From Pseudoflavonifractor sp. MSJ-37 (GTDB taxonomy: Bacteria > Bacillota > Clostridia > Oscillospirales > Oscillospiraceae), in the NCBI RefSeq assembly GCF_018917965.1, contig NZ_JAHLPP010000005.1, forward strand, positions 124,001 through 188,000: a stretch of 64,000 nt of DNA, given 5' to 3'. The stretch's first letter is position 1. The number at the start of each line of letters is the position of its first letter. The notes beneath the pieces are model-generated. The model searched no databases. It was not told where the DNA came from and saw only the letters and a list, made by a program, of their open reading frames with translations. The translations under genes were made by a program, and so were the position numbers. Of the stretch, positions 23,575 through 31,016 are shown piece by piece.

Positions 23575-25266
23575 TCATTCCGCGGAGATCATGTAGTAGT
23601 ACACGGGCTGGCCGCCAGGGAGGAGGTTGACCTCCGCCTGAGGGCAGTCCTTCCGGAAGAGCTCCAGCGTCTTTTCCGCGTCGGCCTCGGACACGTCCGC
23701 GCCGTAGAAGATGCTGATGAACTCGGCCTTCTGCTGAGGCTCGGCCTTGGCCAGCCGCTCCAGCAGGGCGTCCAGATCCCGGTCGGTACCGAAGAGCTGG
23801 TGTTCGGCCAGAGCCAGATAGTCCCCCTGCTTGATGGCGAAGCCGTCGAAGTCGGAGTCCCGGGCCGCATAGGTGATCTCGCTGGTGGACACCCGGCCGA
23901 TGGCCTCCTCCATGGCGGAGAGGTTGTCGGCCTCCTCCGCGTCGGGATCCATGGCCAGCAGGGCGGAGATGCCCTGGGGCACTGTCTTGGTGGGCAGGAC
24001 CACCACCTTCTTGCCCTCGGCCAGCGGCACGCACTGCTGGGCGGCCATGATGATGTTGCTGTTGTTGGGCAGGACGAAGACGATCTCGGCGGGAGTCTTG
24101 TCGATCTCCCGCATGATGTCATCGGTGGAGGGGTTCATGGTCTGGCCGCCGGAGATGATCCCGTCGGCGCCCAGATCGCGGAACACGGCGGCGAGGCCGG
24201 CGCCGGCGCAGACCGTCACCACGCCGTACTTCTTTTCCGGGGCGGCGGGAGCGGCGGGCTGGGCGGCGGCGCCCTTCTCCAGCTCCTCCTCCACGGCCTC
24301 CAGATCGTCGGTGCTCTGGACGTGCTTGCCGGCCGCCAGATCCTCGGCCTGGGTGCGCATGTTCTCGATCTTGGCCAGCTCCAGGATGCCGTACTTCTGG
24401 CCCTCGTTCAGGGCGTCGCCGGGGGTGTTGGTGTGGACATGGACCTTGAAGGCCTCGTCGTCCTCGCCGATCACCAGGCTGTCTCCGATGCTGTTCAGAT
24501 AGGCCCGGTAGGGATCCAGGTCCACATCGGGGTCGTTCTTTCGGATGATGAACACCGTGTCGAAGGCAAAGGTGATCTCATCCTCGCTCAGGGCGGCGAA
24601 ATCGGCCTTCTCCTTGGGCTCGGCCCCGTCGGAGCCGTCCTCGGGCATGGCTACGCCCCGCAGTTCGTCCAGCATGCCCTGGAGGATCACCAGGAAGCCC
24701 TTGCCGCCGGCGTCCACCACGCCCGCCTTTTTCAGGACGGGGTTCTGCTCGATCGTGTTTTCCAGCGCCACATGGCCCTCTTTGATGGCGGCCTCCAGCA
24801 CGGTCTCAGGGGTGGGATCCTCCCGGGCGGCGGCGGCGGCCCGCGCGGCGGCCAGACGGGACACGGTGAGGATGGTGCCCTCGGCGGGCTTCATGACGGC
24901 CTTATAGGCGGCGGCCACGCCGAAGTCCAGAGCGATCGCCAGATCCCGGCCGTCGATGGTCTCCTTGTCCTTCACCGCCTTGCCGAAGCCCCGGAAGAGC
25001 AGGGACAGGATAACGCCGGAGTTGCCCCGGGCGCCCCGCAGGAGGGCAGAGGCGTTGGCGGAGGCCACCTCGCCCACGGTGCGGAGGGACTTCTTCTTCA
25101 GCTCGGCGGCGGCGGTGCCGATGGTGAGGCTCATATTGGTGCCGGTGTCACCGTCCGGCACTGGGAAGACGTTGAGCTCGTTGATGCTCTGCTTCTGGCT
25201 GTTGATAGAGGCCGAGGCATGGACGATCATCCGTGTCAGCAGCGCCCCGTCGATGGTATCTCTCAT
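23575..25266 (-). CDS. fakA: Fatty acid kinase catalytic subunit (YloV/FakA, DAK2 domain)
   Basis: 563 aa from ATG 25266. Residues 8-200 form a DhaL/DAK2-type kinase fold with the nucleotide-Mg loop NVFPVPDGDTGTNMSLT (Asp38, Asp40) and LRGARGNSGVILSLLFRGF. The C-terminal ~300 residues carry the DegV-like part, with HVHTNTPGDAL (contact for the fatty-acid carrier), GAGLAAVFRDLGADGIISGG, VLPNNSNIIMAAQQ and DFDGFAIKQGDYLAL. An Ala/Pro linker (about residues 345-358) separates them. FakA phosphorylates exogenous fatty acids presented by FakB proteins. Pairing with asp23/yloU just upstream is standard in Bacillota. Confidence 0.88.
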   Translation of the reverse strand: MRDTIDGALLTRMIVHASASINSQKQSINELNVFPVPDGDTGTNMSLTIGTAAAELKKKSLRTVGEVASANASALLRGARGNSGVILSLLFRGFGKAVKDKETIDGRDLAIALDFGVAAAYKAVMKPAEGTILTVSRLAAARAAAAAREDPTPETVLEAAIKEGHVALENTIEQNPVLKKAGVVDAGGKGFLVILQGMLDELRGVAMPEDGSDGAEPKEKADFAALSEDEITFAFDTVFIIRKNDPDVDLDPYRAYLNSIGDSLVIGEDDEAFKVHVHTNTPGDALNEGQKYGILELAKIENMRTQAEDLAAGKHVQSTDDLEAVEEELEKGAAAQPAAPAAPEKKYGVVTVCAGAGLAAVFRDLGADGIISGGQTMNPSTDDIMREIDKTPAEIVFVLPNNSNIIMAAQQCVPLAEGKKVVVLPTKTVPQGISALLAMDPDAEEADNLSAMEEAIGRVSTSEITYAARDSDFDGFAIKQGDYLALAEHQLFGTDRDLDALLERLAKAEPQQKAEFISIFYGADVSEADAEKTLELFRKDCPQAEVNLLPGGQPVYYYMISAE

Positions 25267-25300
25267 GTTCTGTGTTCCTTTCTGTCGATGGATGGGCTGC

Positions 25301-25651
25301 TCAGCCGATGACCATGGAGTCGATGAAGACATCCACGTTCTTGACCGCCACGCCGGTGGTCTTGCTGACCACATAGCGGACCTCGCTCATGATGGAGCGG
25401 CTCACGGCCATCAGGTTGACGCCGTTGTCCACGATGATGTGGAGCTCGATGGAGACGGTGGAATCGTCGTTATAGATGACCTTCACGCCCTTGGACATGG
25501 ACTCCTTCCGCAGGAGATGGACCAGGCCGTCGGTGGTGGAGCGGATCGCCATGCCCTTCACGCCGTAGCAGTTGGTGGCGGCCGCGCCGGTGATGTTGGT
25601 GAAGACCTCGCTGCTGATGCGGATCTCGCCCTTTTCAGTCTGCAGCTTCAT
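25301..25651 (-). CDS. Asp23/Gls24 family protein (YloU)
   Basis: 116 aa from ATG 25651 with GGAAGGTCC upstream; the longer frame beginning at 25687 lacks a ribosome site. The sequence fits the Asp23 fold: RISSEVFTNITGAAATNCYG, GVKGMA, the VKVIYNDDSTVSIELHIIVD strand set and the C-terminal YVVSKTTGVAVKNVDVFIDS. YloU-type members accompany fakA and are thought to aid envelope or lipid homeostasis, though the biochemical role is not settled. Confidence 0.88.
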   Translation of the reverse strand: MKLQTEKGEIRISSEVFTNITGAAATNCYGVKGMAIRSTTDGLVHLLRKESMSKGVKVIYNDDSTVSIELHIIVDNGVNLMAVSRSIMSEVRYVVSKTTGVAVKNVDVFIDSMVIG

Positions 25652-25721
25652 AAAGGACCTTCCTTTCTGTATGGGGATAAGGCGCACCGGGTGCGCTTCG
25701 CAGGCATATGATAGTCACTTT

Positions 25722-25750
25722 ATTATATTCTATTTCCGCCCTGACTACAA
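25722..25750 (-). promoter_or_regulatory. Sigma-A promoter of the asp23-fakA unit
   Basis: On the minus strand: TTGTAG, 17 nt, TATAAT. About 65 nt leader with a GGCGCACC/GGTGCGCC-type hairpin at 25681-25697 before the ribosome site. Confidence 0.8.
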
Positions 25751-25833
25751 GGGAAAAACTTTGAGATAGACATTGTAATTTGCCCGGAAAGCGTGTAAAC
25801 TACACTTATACTAGCTTATAAGGAGGCACGGAT

Positions 25834-26019
25834 ATGAAGGTCGCCCGTTTTGTGCTGAAGATCGTCGCGCTGGCCCTCGCCACCGCCGCCAGCGTTTGCT
25901 GCGTCATCGCCTATTGGGACAAGATCTCCGCCTTTTTCGCCGGCATCGGAGCCCGGCTGGAGTCCAAGAAGGGCTGCTGCGGCCACTCCGAGTTCGACGA
26001 CTACGCGGACTGGGAATAA
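25834..26019 (+). CDS. Small single-span membrane protein (61 aa)
   Basis: ATG 25834 with AAGGAGGC upstream. Residues 4-27 form one transmembrane helix (ARFVLKIVALALATAASVCC), followed by a short amphipathic stretch and a Cys-Cys-Gly-His acidic tail (KKGCCGHSEFDDYADWE). A weak promoter candidate TTGTAA-N17-TAAACT lies at 25773-25801 and a terminator follows. Similar tiny membrane proteins with a C-terminal acidic tail occur beside fakA in related clostridia; function unknown. Confidence 0.65.
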   Translation: MKVARFVLKIVALALATAASVCCVIAYWDKISAFFAGIGARLESKKGCCGHSEFDDYADWE

Positions 26020-26042
26020 CGCGCCCCATCGGCACATACTGA

Positions 26043-26071
26043 GGCCGCCCGTCATCCGCGGGCGGTCTTTT
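26043..26071 (+). terminator. Terminator after the 61-aa membrane protein
   Basis: Stem GGCCGCCCG/CGGGCGGTC (one G-U pair) followed by TTTT. It ends close to the greA ribosome site, so some read-through may feed greA. Confidence 0.7.
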
Positions 26072-26102
26072 CATGCTTCGATCTTGAAGGGAGGACCGCG
26101 TC

Positions 26103-26606
26103 ATGCACAATGAATTGACGCCCAAGGACATCCAGATGATGAAGGACGAGCTGGACGAGCGCCGGATCCGTCTCCGTCCCAAGCTGTTGGAGGCAGTGAA
26201 GGAGGCCCGGGCCTTCGGCGACCTGAGCGAGAACTTCGAGTACAAGGCCGCCAAGCAGGAGAAGAACCGGAACGAGAGCCGGATCCGCTTCCTGGAGAAC
26301 ATGATCCGCACCGCCGTGGTGATCGATGACCGCTCCTCCGCCGATACGGTGGGCCTCTATGACAAGGTGACGGTCTATGTGGAGGAGGACGATGAGACCG
26401 AGTCCTATCAGATCGTCACCACCATGCGGCAGGACGCCCTCCACGGCCTCATCAGCCGGGAATCCCCCGTGGGACGGGCGGTCCTGGGCAAAAAGGTGGG
26501 CGACCGGATCACCATCCACGTCAACGATGACTACAGCTACGACGTGATCGTCCAGACGATCGAGAAGGCCAAAGACGACGGCTCCGTCCCCCTCAGCTCC
26601 TTTTGA
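26103..26606 (+). CDS. greA: Transcription elongation factor GreA/GreB family
   Basis: A 167-aa protein. The N-terminal antiparallel coiled coil (residues 1-75) has the tip GDLSENFEYKAAKQEKNR, with Asp40 and Glu43 as the acidic pair that reaches the polymerase active site and triggers cleavage of backtracked RNA; Phe replaces the Ala of most GreA proteins after SEN. The C-terminal FKBP-like domain contains YQIVTTMRQDALHGLISRES and SPVGRAVLGKKVGDRI. Slightly longer than the usual 158 aa. RBS GAAGGGAGG. A strong terminator follows. Confidence 0.85.
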   Translation: MHNELTPKDIQMMKDELDERRIRLRPKLLEAVKEARAFGDLSENFEYKAAKQEKNRNESRIRFLENMIRTAVVIDDRSSADTVGLYDKVTVYVEEDDETESYQIVTTMRQDALHGLISRESPVGRAVLGKKVGDRITIHVNDDYSYDVIVQTIEKAKDDGSVPLSSF

Positions 26607-26616
26607 CCCGCTCCAT

Positions 26617-26665
26617 CCACAGAAAACGGCGGTCCCTCGCTATGAGGGACCGCCGTCTTCTGTGG
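26617..26665. terminator. Bidirectional terminator between greA and aspartate racemase
   Basis: A 22-bp stem with one mismatch (26617-26638 with 26644-26665, core ACGGCGGTCCCTC/GAGGGACCGCCGT) between converging genes. Confidence 0.85.
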
Positions 26666-26667
26666 AT

Positions 26668-27399
26668 TCAGTCCACCCGTTCTTCCCGCATAGGATAGCC
26701 GCAGGCGGTGACGCACTGGCGGGCCAGTACGTCCAGGGCGTCCAGATAGTAGCCGCTCAGTCCGTGTTCCGTACGGAACACGGACAGCTCGGTACAGCCC
26801 AGGATCGCGCCGTCACAGCCCAGCTCCCGCCGGACCGCCCGGTCGATGGGGAGGAACTCCTCCAGCGTGCCGGGGAGGCCCCGCTTGATCTCGTCGTAGA
26901 TGATGGACATGACCTGGGCCTGGATCTCCGGGGGCAGGGCGGGGCACTCCATGCCCAGCGCCTCGCACTCCCGCTGGTAGACGCCGGTGCGGACGGTGCC
27001 GTCGGTGGCCAGGATGCCCACCCGGCGGCAGCCCCGCCGGGCCATGGCCTCCGCCGTGGCCCGGACCATGTGGAGGAGCTCCATGCCCTCCAGCTCCCGC
27101 TGGAGCCGGTCCGCGAAGTAGTGGGAGGTGTTGCAGGGCACCGCCAGCACGGTACAGCCCGCGTCCCGCAGGAGCCGCGCCCCCCGCAGGAGGGACTGAC
27201 AGCAGGCCTCCCGCTCCTCCTCGGTCCCCAAAATGGAGGCCGTCCGGTCGGGGACCCAGGTGTCGTTGTAGATCAGGGTCGGGATATGGTCCTGATCCCG
27301 GTCGGCGGCGGTGTAGTCCACGATCCGCTGGCAGAGCTCCAGCGTCGCCTGGGGGCCCATCCCGCCCAGGATGCCCAGCTTCGGCCGCTCGCTCCTCAT
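26668..27399 (-). CDS. Aspartate racemase (Asp/Glu racemase superfamily)
   Basis: A 243-aa PLP-independent racemase. The two catalytic cysteines are in VPCNTSHYF (Cys89) and LGCTELSV (Cys202), one for each direction of proton transfer. The N-terminus LGILGGMGPQATLELCQRIV is typical of the aspartate branch (RacD/YgeA). Its ATG overlaps the stop of the ATP-grasp ligase (ATGA at 27399-27396), so ligase and racemase are made together. Such a pair is known from Enterococcus faecium, where the racemase supplies D-aspartate for the peptidoglycan cross-bridge. A free D-Asp or D-Glu role is possible. Confidence 0.88.
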   Translation of the reverse strand: MRSERPKLGILGGMGPQATLELCQRIVDYTAADRDQDHIPTLIYNDTWVPDRTASILGTEEEREACCQSLLRGARLLRDAGCTVLAVPCNTSHYFADRLQRELEGMELLHMVRATAEAMARRGCRRVGILATDGTVRTGVYQRECEALGMECPALPPEIQAQVMSIIYDEIKRGLPGTLEEFLPIDRAVRRELGCDGAILGCTELSVFRTEHGLSGYYLDALDVLARQCVTACGYPMREERVD

Positions 27400-28607
27400 C
27401 CGTTGGCCTTCTCCATCGAGCTGGCGTAGCGCTGCTTATAGCGCTGCTGGTCCCGGAGGATGCGGAGCTTGTGGATCAAATTCTTGTCCGCCTTGTAGAA
27501 CAGGGGGTTGACCCACTGGCCCTGGTCCATCAGGGCCTGCATATCGCCGTGGTACTTCTTGGGGATATAGTCGAAGGCCACCTGCTTGGGGATGACCATC
27601 CACAGATGGCGGTTTTCGGTGACGGTGAGGGGGCAGGGCTTGTGTTCGATCCGGTCCTCCACCAGATAACGGGCCAGGTTGTAGCCCGCGCCGGTCACAT
27701 AGTAGTTGCTCCGGCCCTGGCGGGTGTTGATCTCAAAGACCTTGAACTTCCCGTCCCGCTGGTCGAACTTCACGTCGAAGTTGGAGAAGCCGGTGTAGCC
27801 GATGGACTCCAGCAGATGGCGGAGCTTGGCGCACAGCTCGGGCTCGGACTCGGTGATGATCACGGCGTGGTTGCCGATGCCGTGGCGGGTGTGCTCCTCC
27901 AGGAGCACATGGCCCACGCACATGAGGCGGACCTTCTTGTCCTCGCCGGAGTAGTTGGTGACCACCCGCATATAGCTGTCGTCGCCGGGGATGAAGTCCT
28001 GGATGATCAGGGAGTCCTCATAGCCATGCTCGTAGATCTCGTCCAGGGTCTTGTCCACCTCTTCCCGGGTCTGGAGGATATAGGCCTTCTTCTGGGTGTC
28101 GAAGGGGTGGTCCCAGTAGGTGGCGGACTCGGCGGGCTTGACCACGAAGGGGCCGGAGAAGGGCAGCTCGAAATCGTGTCCCATCCCCTTCTTGTAGACG
28201 AAGGTGGCGGGGTGGTCGATGCCGTACTGGTCGCACAGCTCGTAGAACTTCTCCTTGTGGATCAGCACCTCCATGGTGGCCAGGTCGATATAAGGGGCGA
28301 TCACGTTCTCCGGGAAGTTGGGCAGGTTGCAGGCGATCGAGGTCAGATAGTTGTCGCCGCAGCCCAGCACGATCACCTTCCGGTCGGGGAACTCCTCCGC
28401 TACCTTCTTCACGTTGGCCAGGACCACCTCGGGCTCGTCGTTCTTCTCGCACACCCGATAGTCGATGATGTCACTGCCCATGCAGGGGCCGGACCGGAAC
28501 ATGCCGTAGGCCACGGTCTTGACGCCGTAGGCCTCGTGGAAGGCCCGGGCCATGCTGTATACATTGATGTCCGCCCCCAGGAGCAGGGGCACGAAGCGAT
28601 TTTCCAT
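27396..28607 (-). CDS. D-aspartate ligase (ATP-grasp), peptidoglycan cross-bridge
   Basis: 403 aa from ATG 28607. The N-terminus (NRFVPLLLGADINVYSMARA then FHEAYGVKTVAYGM) resembles the E. faecium D-aspartate ligase Asl-fm, and length is about the same. The ATP-grasp region has PFVVKPAESATYWDHPF, EDSLIIQDFIPGDDSYMRVV, RHGIGNHAVIITESEP, GFSNFDVKFDQRDGKFKVFE and INTRQGRSNYYVTGAGYNL, with the Mg-binding Glu/Asn at the last block. Asl-fm activates the beta-carboxyl of D-Asp and adds it to the Lys of UDP-MurNAc-pentapeptide. With the coupled racemase this points to D-Asp or D-Asn cross-bridges. Confidence 0.82.
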   Translation of the reverse strand: MENRFVPLLLGADINVYSMARAFHEAYGVKTVAYGMFRSGPCMGSDIIDYRVCEKNDEPEVVLANVKKVAEEFPDRKVIVLGCGDNYLTSIACNLPNFPENVIAPYIDLATMEVLIHKEKFYELCDQYGIDHPATFVYKKGMGHDFELPFSGPFVVKPAESATYWDHPFDTQKKAYILQTREEVDKTLDEIYEHGYEDSLIIQDFIPGDDSYMRVVTNYSGEDKKVRLMCVGHVLLEEHTRHGIGNHAVIITESEPELCAKLRHLLESIGYTGFSNFDVKFDQRDGKFKVFEINTRQGRSNYYVTGAGYNLARYLVEDRIEHKPCPLTVTENRHLWMVIPKQVAFDYIPKKYHGDMQALMDQGQWVNPLFYKADKNLIHKLRILRDQQRYKQRYASSMEKANG

Positions 28608-28690
28608 GATCGAGTTACCTCCAGATCCATCGCTCTGGATGGATGATATTTGTGGAAAAGACAGGGATAGGCATCTCTTCGAAGCGGCGC

Positions 28691-30943
28691 TCATCCCGTG
28701 GTCCGCTTCACCTGATAGACGCCCTGGAGCTGGCTGAGCTTATTGATGACGCTGGTGAGCTCCGCCTGGTCCCGGACCTCCAGCAGGATGGAGGCCAGCG
28801 CGTACCCGTCGGGGGCCGCGTGGACGTTGAGGCCGTTCACCTTCACCTTGGCGGAGGAGAGTGCCATGGCGATGTCCAGCGTCAGGCCGTCCCGATCCTT
28901 GGCGGACAGGTCCAGCGCGGTCTGATAGGCGGTCTGCCCGCTGTCCACCCAGGAGACCTTGACCCACCGCCCGGCCTCCTCCGGCCGGCGCTTGGAGGGG
29001 GCGCAGTTGGGGCAGTCGGCCCGGTGGACCGACACGCCGAAGCCCCGGGTGATGAAGCCCACCACCGGGTCGCCGGGCACGGGACTACAGCACTTGGCGA
29101 ACTTCACCAGACAGTTGTCCAGCCCCTCCACCATGATGCCGTTGGAGGAGTGGCGGGGCGTCTTGTCCGGCACGGGGGCCGGCGTCTGCTTCGCGGCCGC
29201 GCCCCGGTTGGGCATGATGGTCTCGTTCTGCTGATCCTGGGCCAGCTTTTCGGCGGCGGCCCGCTCGGCCTGGACCCGGTCCAGCCGGGCCAGCTCGTCC
29301 TTGATGCGGACCACGGCCTTCTGGGCGGTCATGCCGCCGTAGCCGATGGCGGCGTACAGCTCGTCCAGCGTGCCAAAACGCACCTTTTTCAGCACATGGG
29401 GCAGGATCTCCTCCCCTGTGATGGCGGACAGGCTCAGCCCGGAGTGGCGGAGCTCCGATTCGAAGGCGGCGCGGCCGGTGGCGATGTTCTCCTCCCGGCG
29501 CTCCTTCTTGAACCACTGGCGGATCTTGTTCCGGGCCTCGTTGGACTTGCAGAGCTTCATCCAGTCCCGGCTGGGTCCCTTGGCGGTCTTGGAGGTGATG
29601 ACTTCCACGATCTGGCCGTTCTGGAGCTGGGTGTCGAAGGGCACCATGCGGCCGTTGACCTTGGCGCCGGTCATATGGTTGCCCACCGCCGAGTGGATGG
29701 AGTAGGCGAAGTCGATCGGCGTCGAGCCGGAGGGCAGATTGATGATGTCGCCGTTGGGGGTGAACACGAACACCTCGTCGGAGAAGAGGTCCACCTTCAT
29801 GGACCGCAGGAACTCCTCCGCGTCGGTGGTCTGCTGGGCCTCCAGCAGCTTGCGCACCCACTCGAAGGTGCTCTCGCTGCCCAGGTCCTTGTTGGCCATG
29901 CCCTGCTTGTACTTCCAGTGGGCGGCGATGCCGTATTCCGCCGTGTGGTGCATCTCCCAGGTGCGGATCTGCACCTCGAAGGGCAGGCCCTCCTGCCCGA
30001 TGACGGTGGTGTGGAGGGACTGGTACATATTGGGCTTCGGGGTGCCGATGTAGTCCTTGAAGCGGCCCAGCACCGGCTTGAACATATCGTGGATACAGCC
30101 CAGCACGTTGTAGCAGGACGGGATGTCGTCCACGATCACCCGGAAGGCGTACAGGTCGAAGATCTCGTCCATGGTCTTGTTCTGGCCGTACATCTTGCGG
30201 TAGATGGAGTAGGCGTGCTTGATCCGGCCGTAGACCGTGGCCTTGATGCCCTCCTCGGCCAGCCGTTCCTCGATCTTCTTCTGGATCGTGGCCATGAACT
30301 CCTCATGGGCGGCGGCCCGGGCGGCCAGCTCTTTGGAGATCTCCTCATAGCCCACCGGATCCAGGTACTGGAGGGAGGTGTCCTCCAGCTCCCACTTGAC
30401 CCTCTGCATACCGAGGCGGTGGGCGATGGGGGCATAGATCTCCATGGTCTCCAGCGCCTTCTCCCGCTGTTTCTTGGGCGACTGGTACTGCATGGTGCGC
30501 ATATTGTGGAGCCGGTCGCAGATCTTGATCAGGATCACCCGGATGTCCTTGGCCATGGCCATGAGCATCTTGCGCAGGTTCTCCATCTGCTCCTCTTCCT
30601 TGGAGACATACTTCACCTTGGTCAGCTTGGTGACGCCGTCCACCAGGTCGGCCACGCTCTTGCCGAAGCGCTTGGACACCTCGTCATAGGTGGCGCTGGT
30701 GTCCTCCACGGTGTCGTGGAGGAGAGCGGCGATGATGGAGTCCTCGTCCAGCTCCAGGTCCGCCGCGATCTCCGCCACTGCCAGAGGATGGGTGATGAAG
30801 GGCGAGCCGTCCTTCCGGAGCTGCCCGTTGTGGGCGTTGTCCGCGTAGAAGAAGGCATCGTCCAGCCGCTTGGCATCCAGGCCGGGATCGTATTCTTTTA
30901 TCTTGTCCTTCAGCGCCTCATAGCGCTCCCAGATCGGGTCCAT
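28691..30943 (-). CDS. relA: Bifunctional (p)ppGpp synthetase/hydrolase
   Basis: 750 aa from ATG 30943, favoured over 30952 by spacing to the GAGGTGG site. Order of domains: HD hydrolase (residues 25-180; His76-Asp77 in ALLHDTVEDTSATYDEV), synthetase (about 235-350; GRFKDYIGTPKPNMYQSLHT with the RxKD form found in two-way enzymes), TGS (about 395-455; VFVFTPNGDIINLPSGSTPI), a zinc-finger/helical part with KCCSPVPGDPVVGFITRGFG, and a C-terminal ACT domain. It makes and degrades the alarmone under amino-acid starvation. It lies between recJ and the D-Asp ligase, 73 nt and 83 nt from them. Confidence 0.93.
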   Translation of the reverse strand: MDPIWERYEALKDKIKEYDPGLDAKRLDDAFFYADNAHNGQLRKDGSPFITHPLAVAEIAADLELDEDSIIAALLHDTVEDTSATYDEVSKRFGKSVADLVDGVTKLTKVKYVSKEEEQMENLRKMLMAMAKDIRVILIKICDRLHNMRTMQYQSPKKQREKALETMEIYAPIAHRLGMQRVKWELEDTSLQYLDPVGYEEISKELAARAAAHEEFMATIQKKIEERLAEEGIKATVYGRIKHAYSIYRKMYGQNKTMDEIFDLYAFRVIVDDIPSCYNVLGCIHDMFKPVLGRFKDYIGTPKPNMYQSLHTTVIGQEGLPFEVQIRTWEMHHTAEYGIAAHWKYKQGMANKDLGSESTFEWVRKLLEAQQTTDAEEFLRSMKVDLFSDEVFVFTPNGDIINLPSGSTPIDFAYSIHSAVGNHMTGAKVNGRMVPFDTQLQNGQIVEVITSKTAKGPSRDWMKLCKSNEARNKIRQWFKKERREENIATGRAAFESELRHSGLSLSAITGEEILPHVLKKVRFGTLDELYAAIGYGGMTAQKAVVRIKDELARLDRVQAERAAAEKLAQDQQNETIMPNRGAAAKQTPAPVPDKTPRHSSNGIMVEGLDNCLVKFAKCCSPVPGDPVVGFITRGFGVSVHRADCPNCAPSKRRPEEAGRWVKVSWVDSGQTAYQTALDLSAKDRDGLTLDIAMALSSAKVKVNGLNVHAAPDGYALASILLEVRDQAELTSVINKLSQLQGVYQVKRTTG

Positions 30944-31016
30944 CCCATCCACCTCGTTTTCGTGTGGACGGCCCTTGGGCCGCCTCTCTCTGTCTGTGTC
31001 TCCGCAGGCCGTCCGG

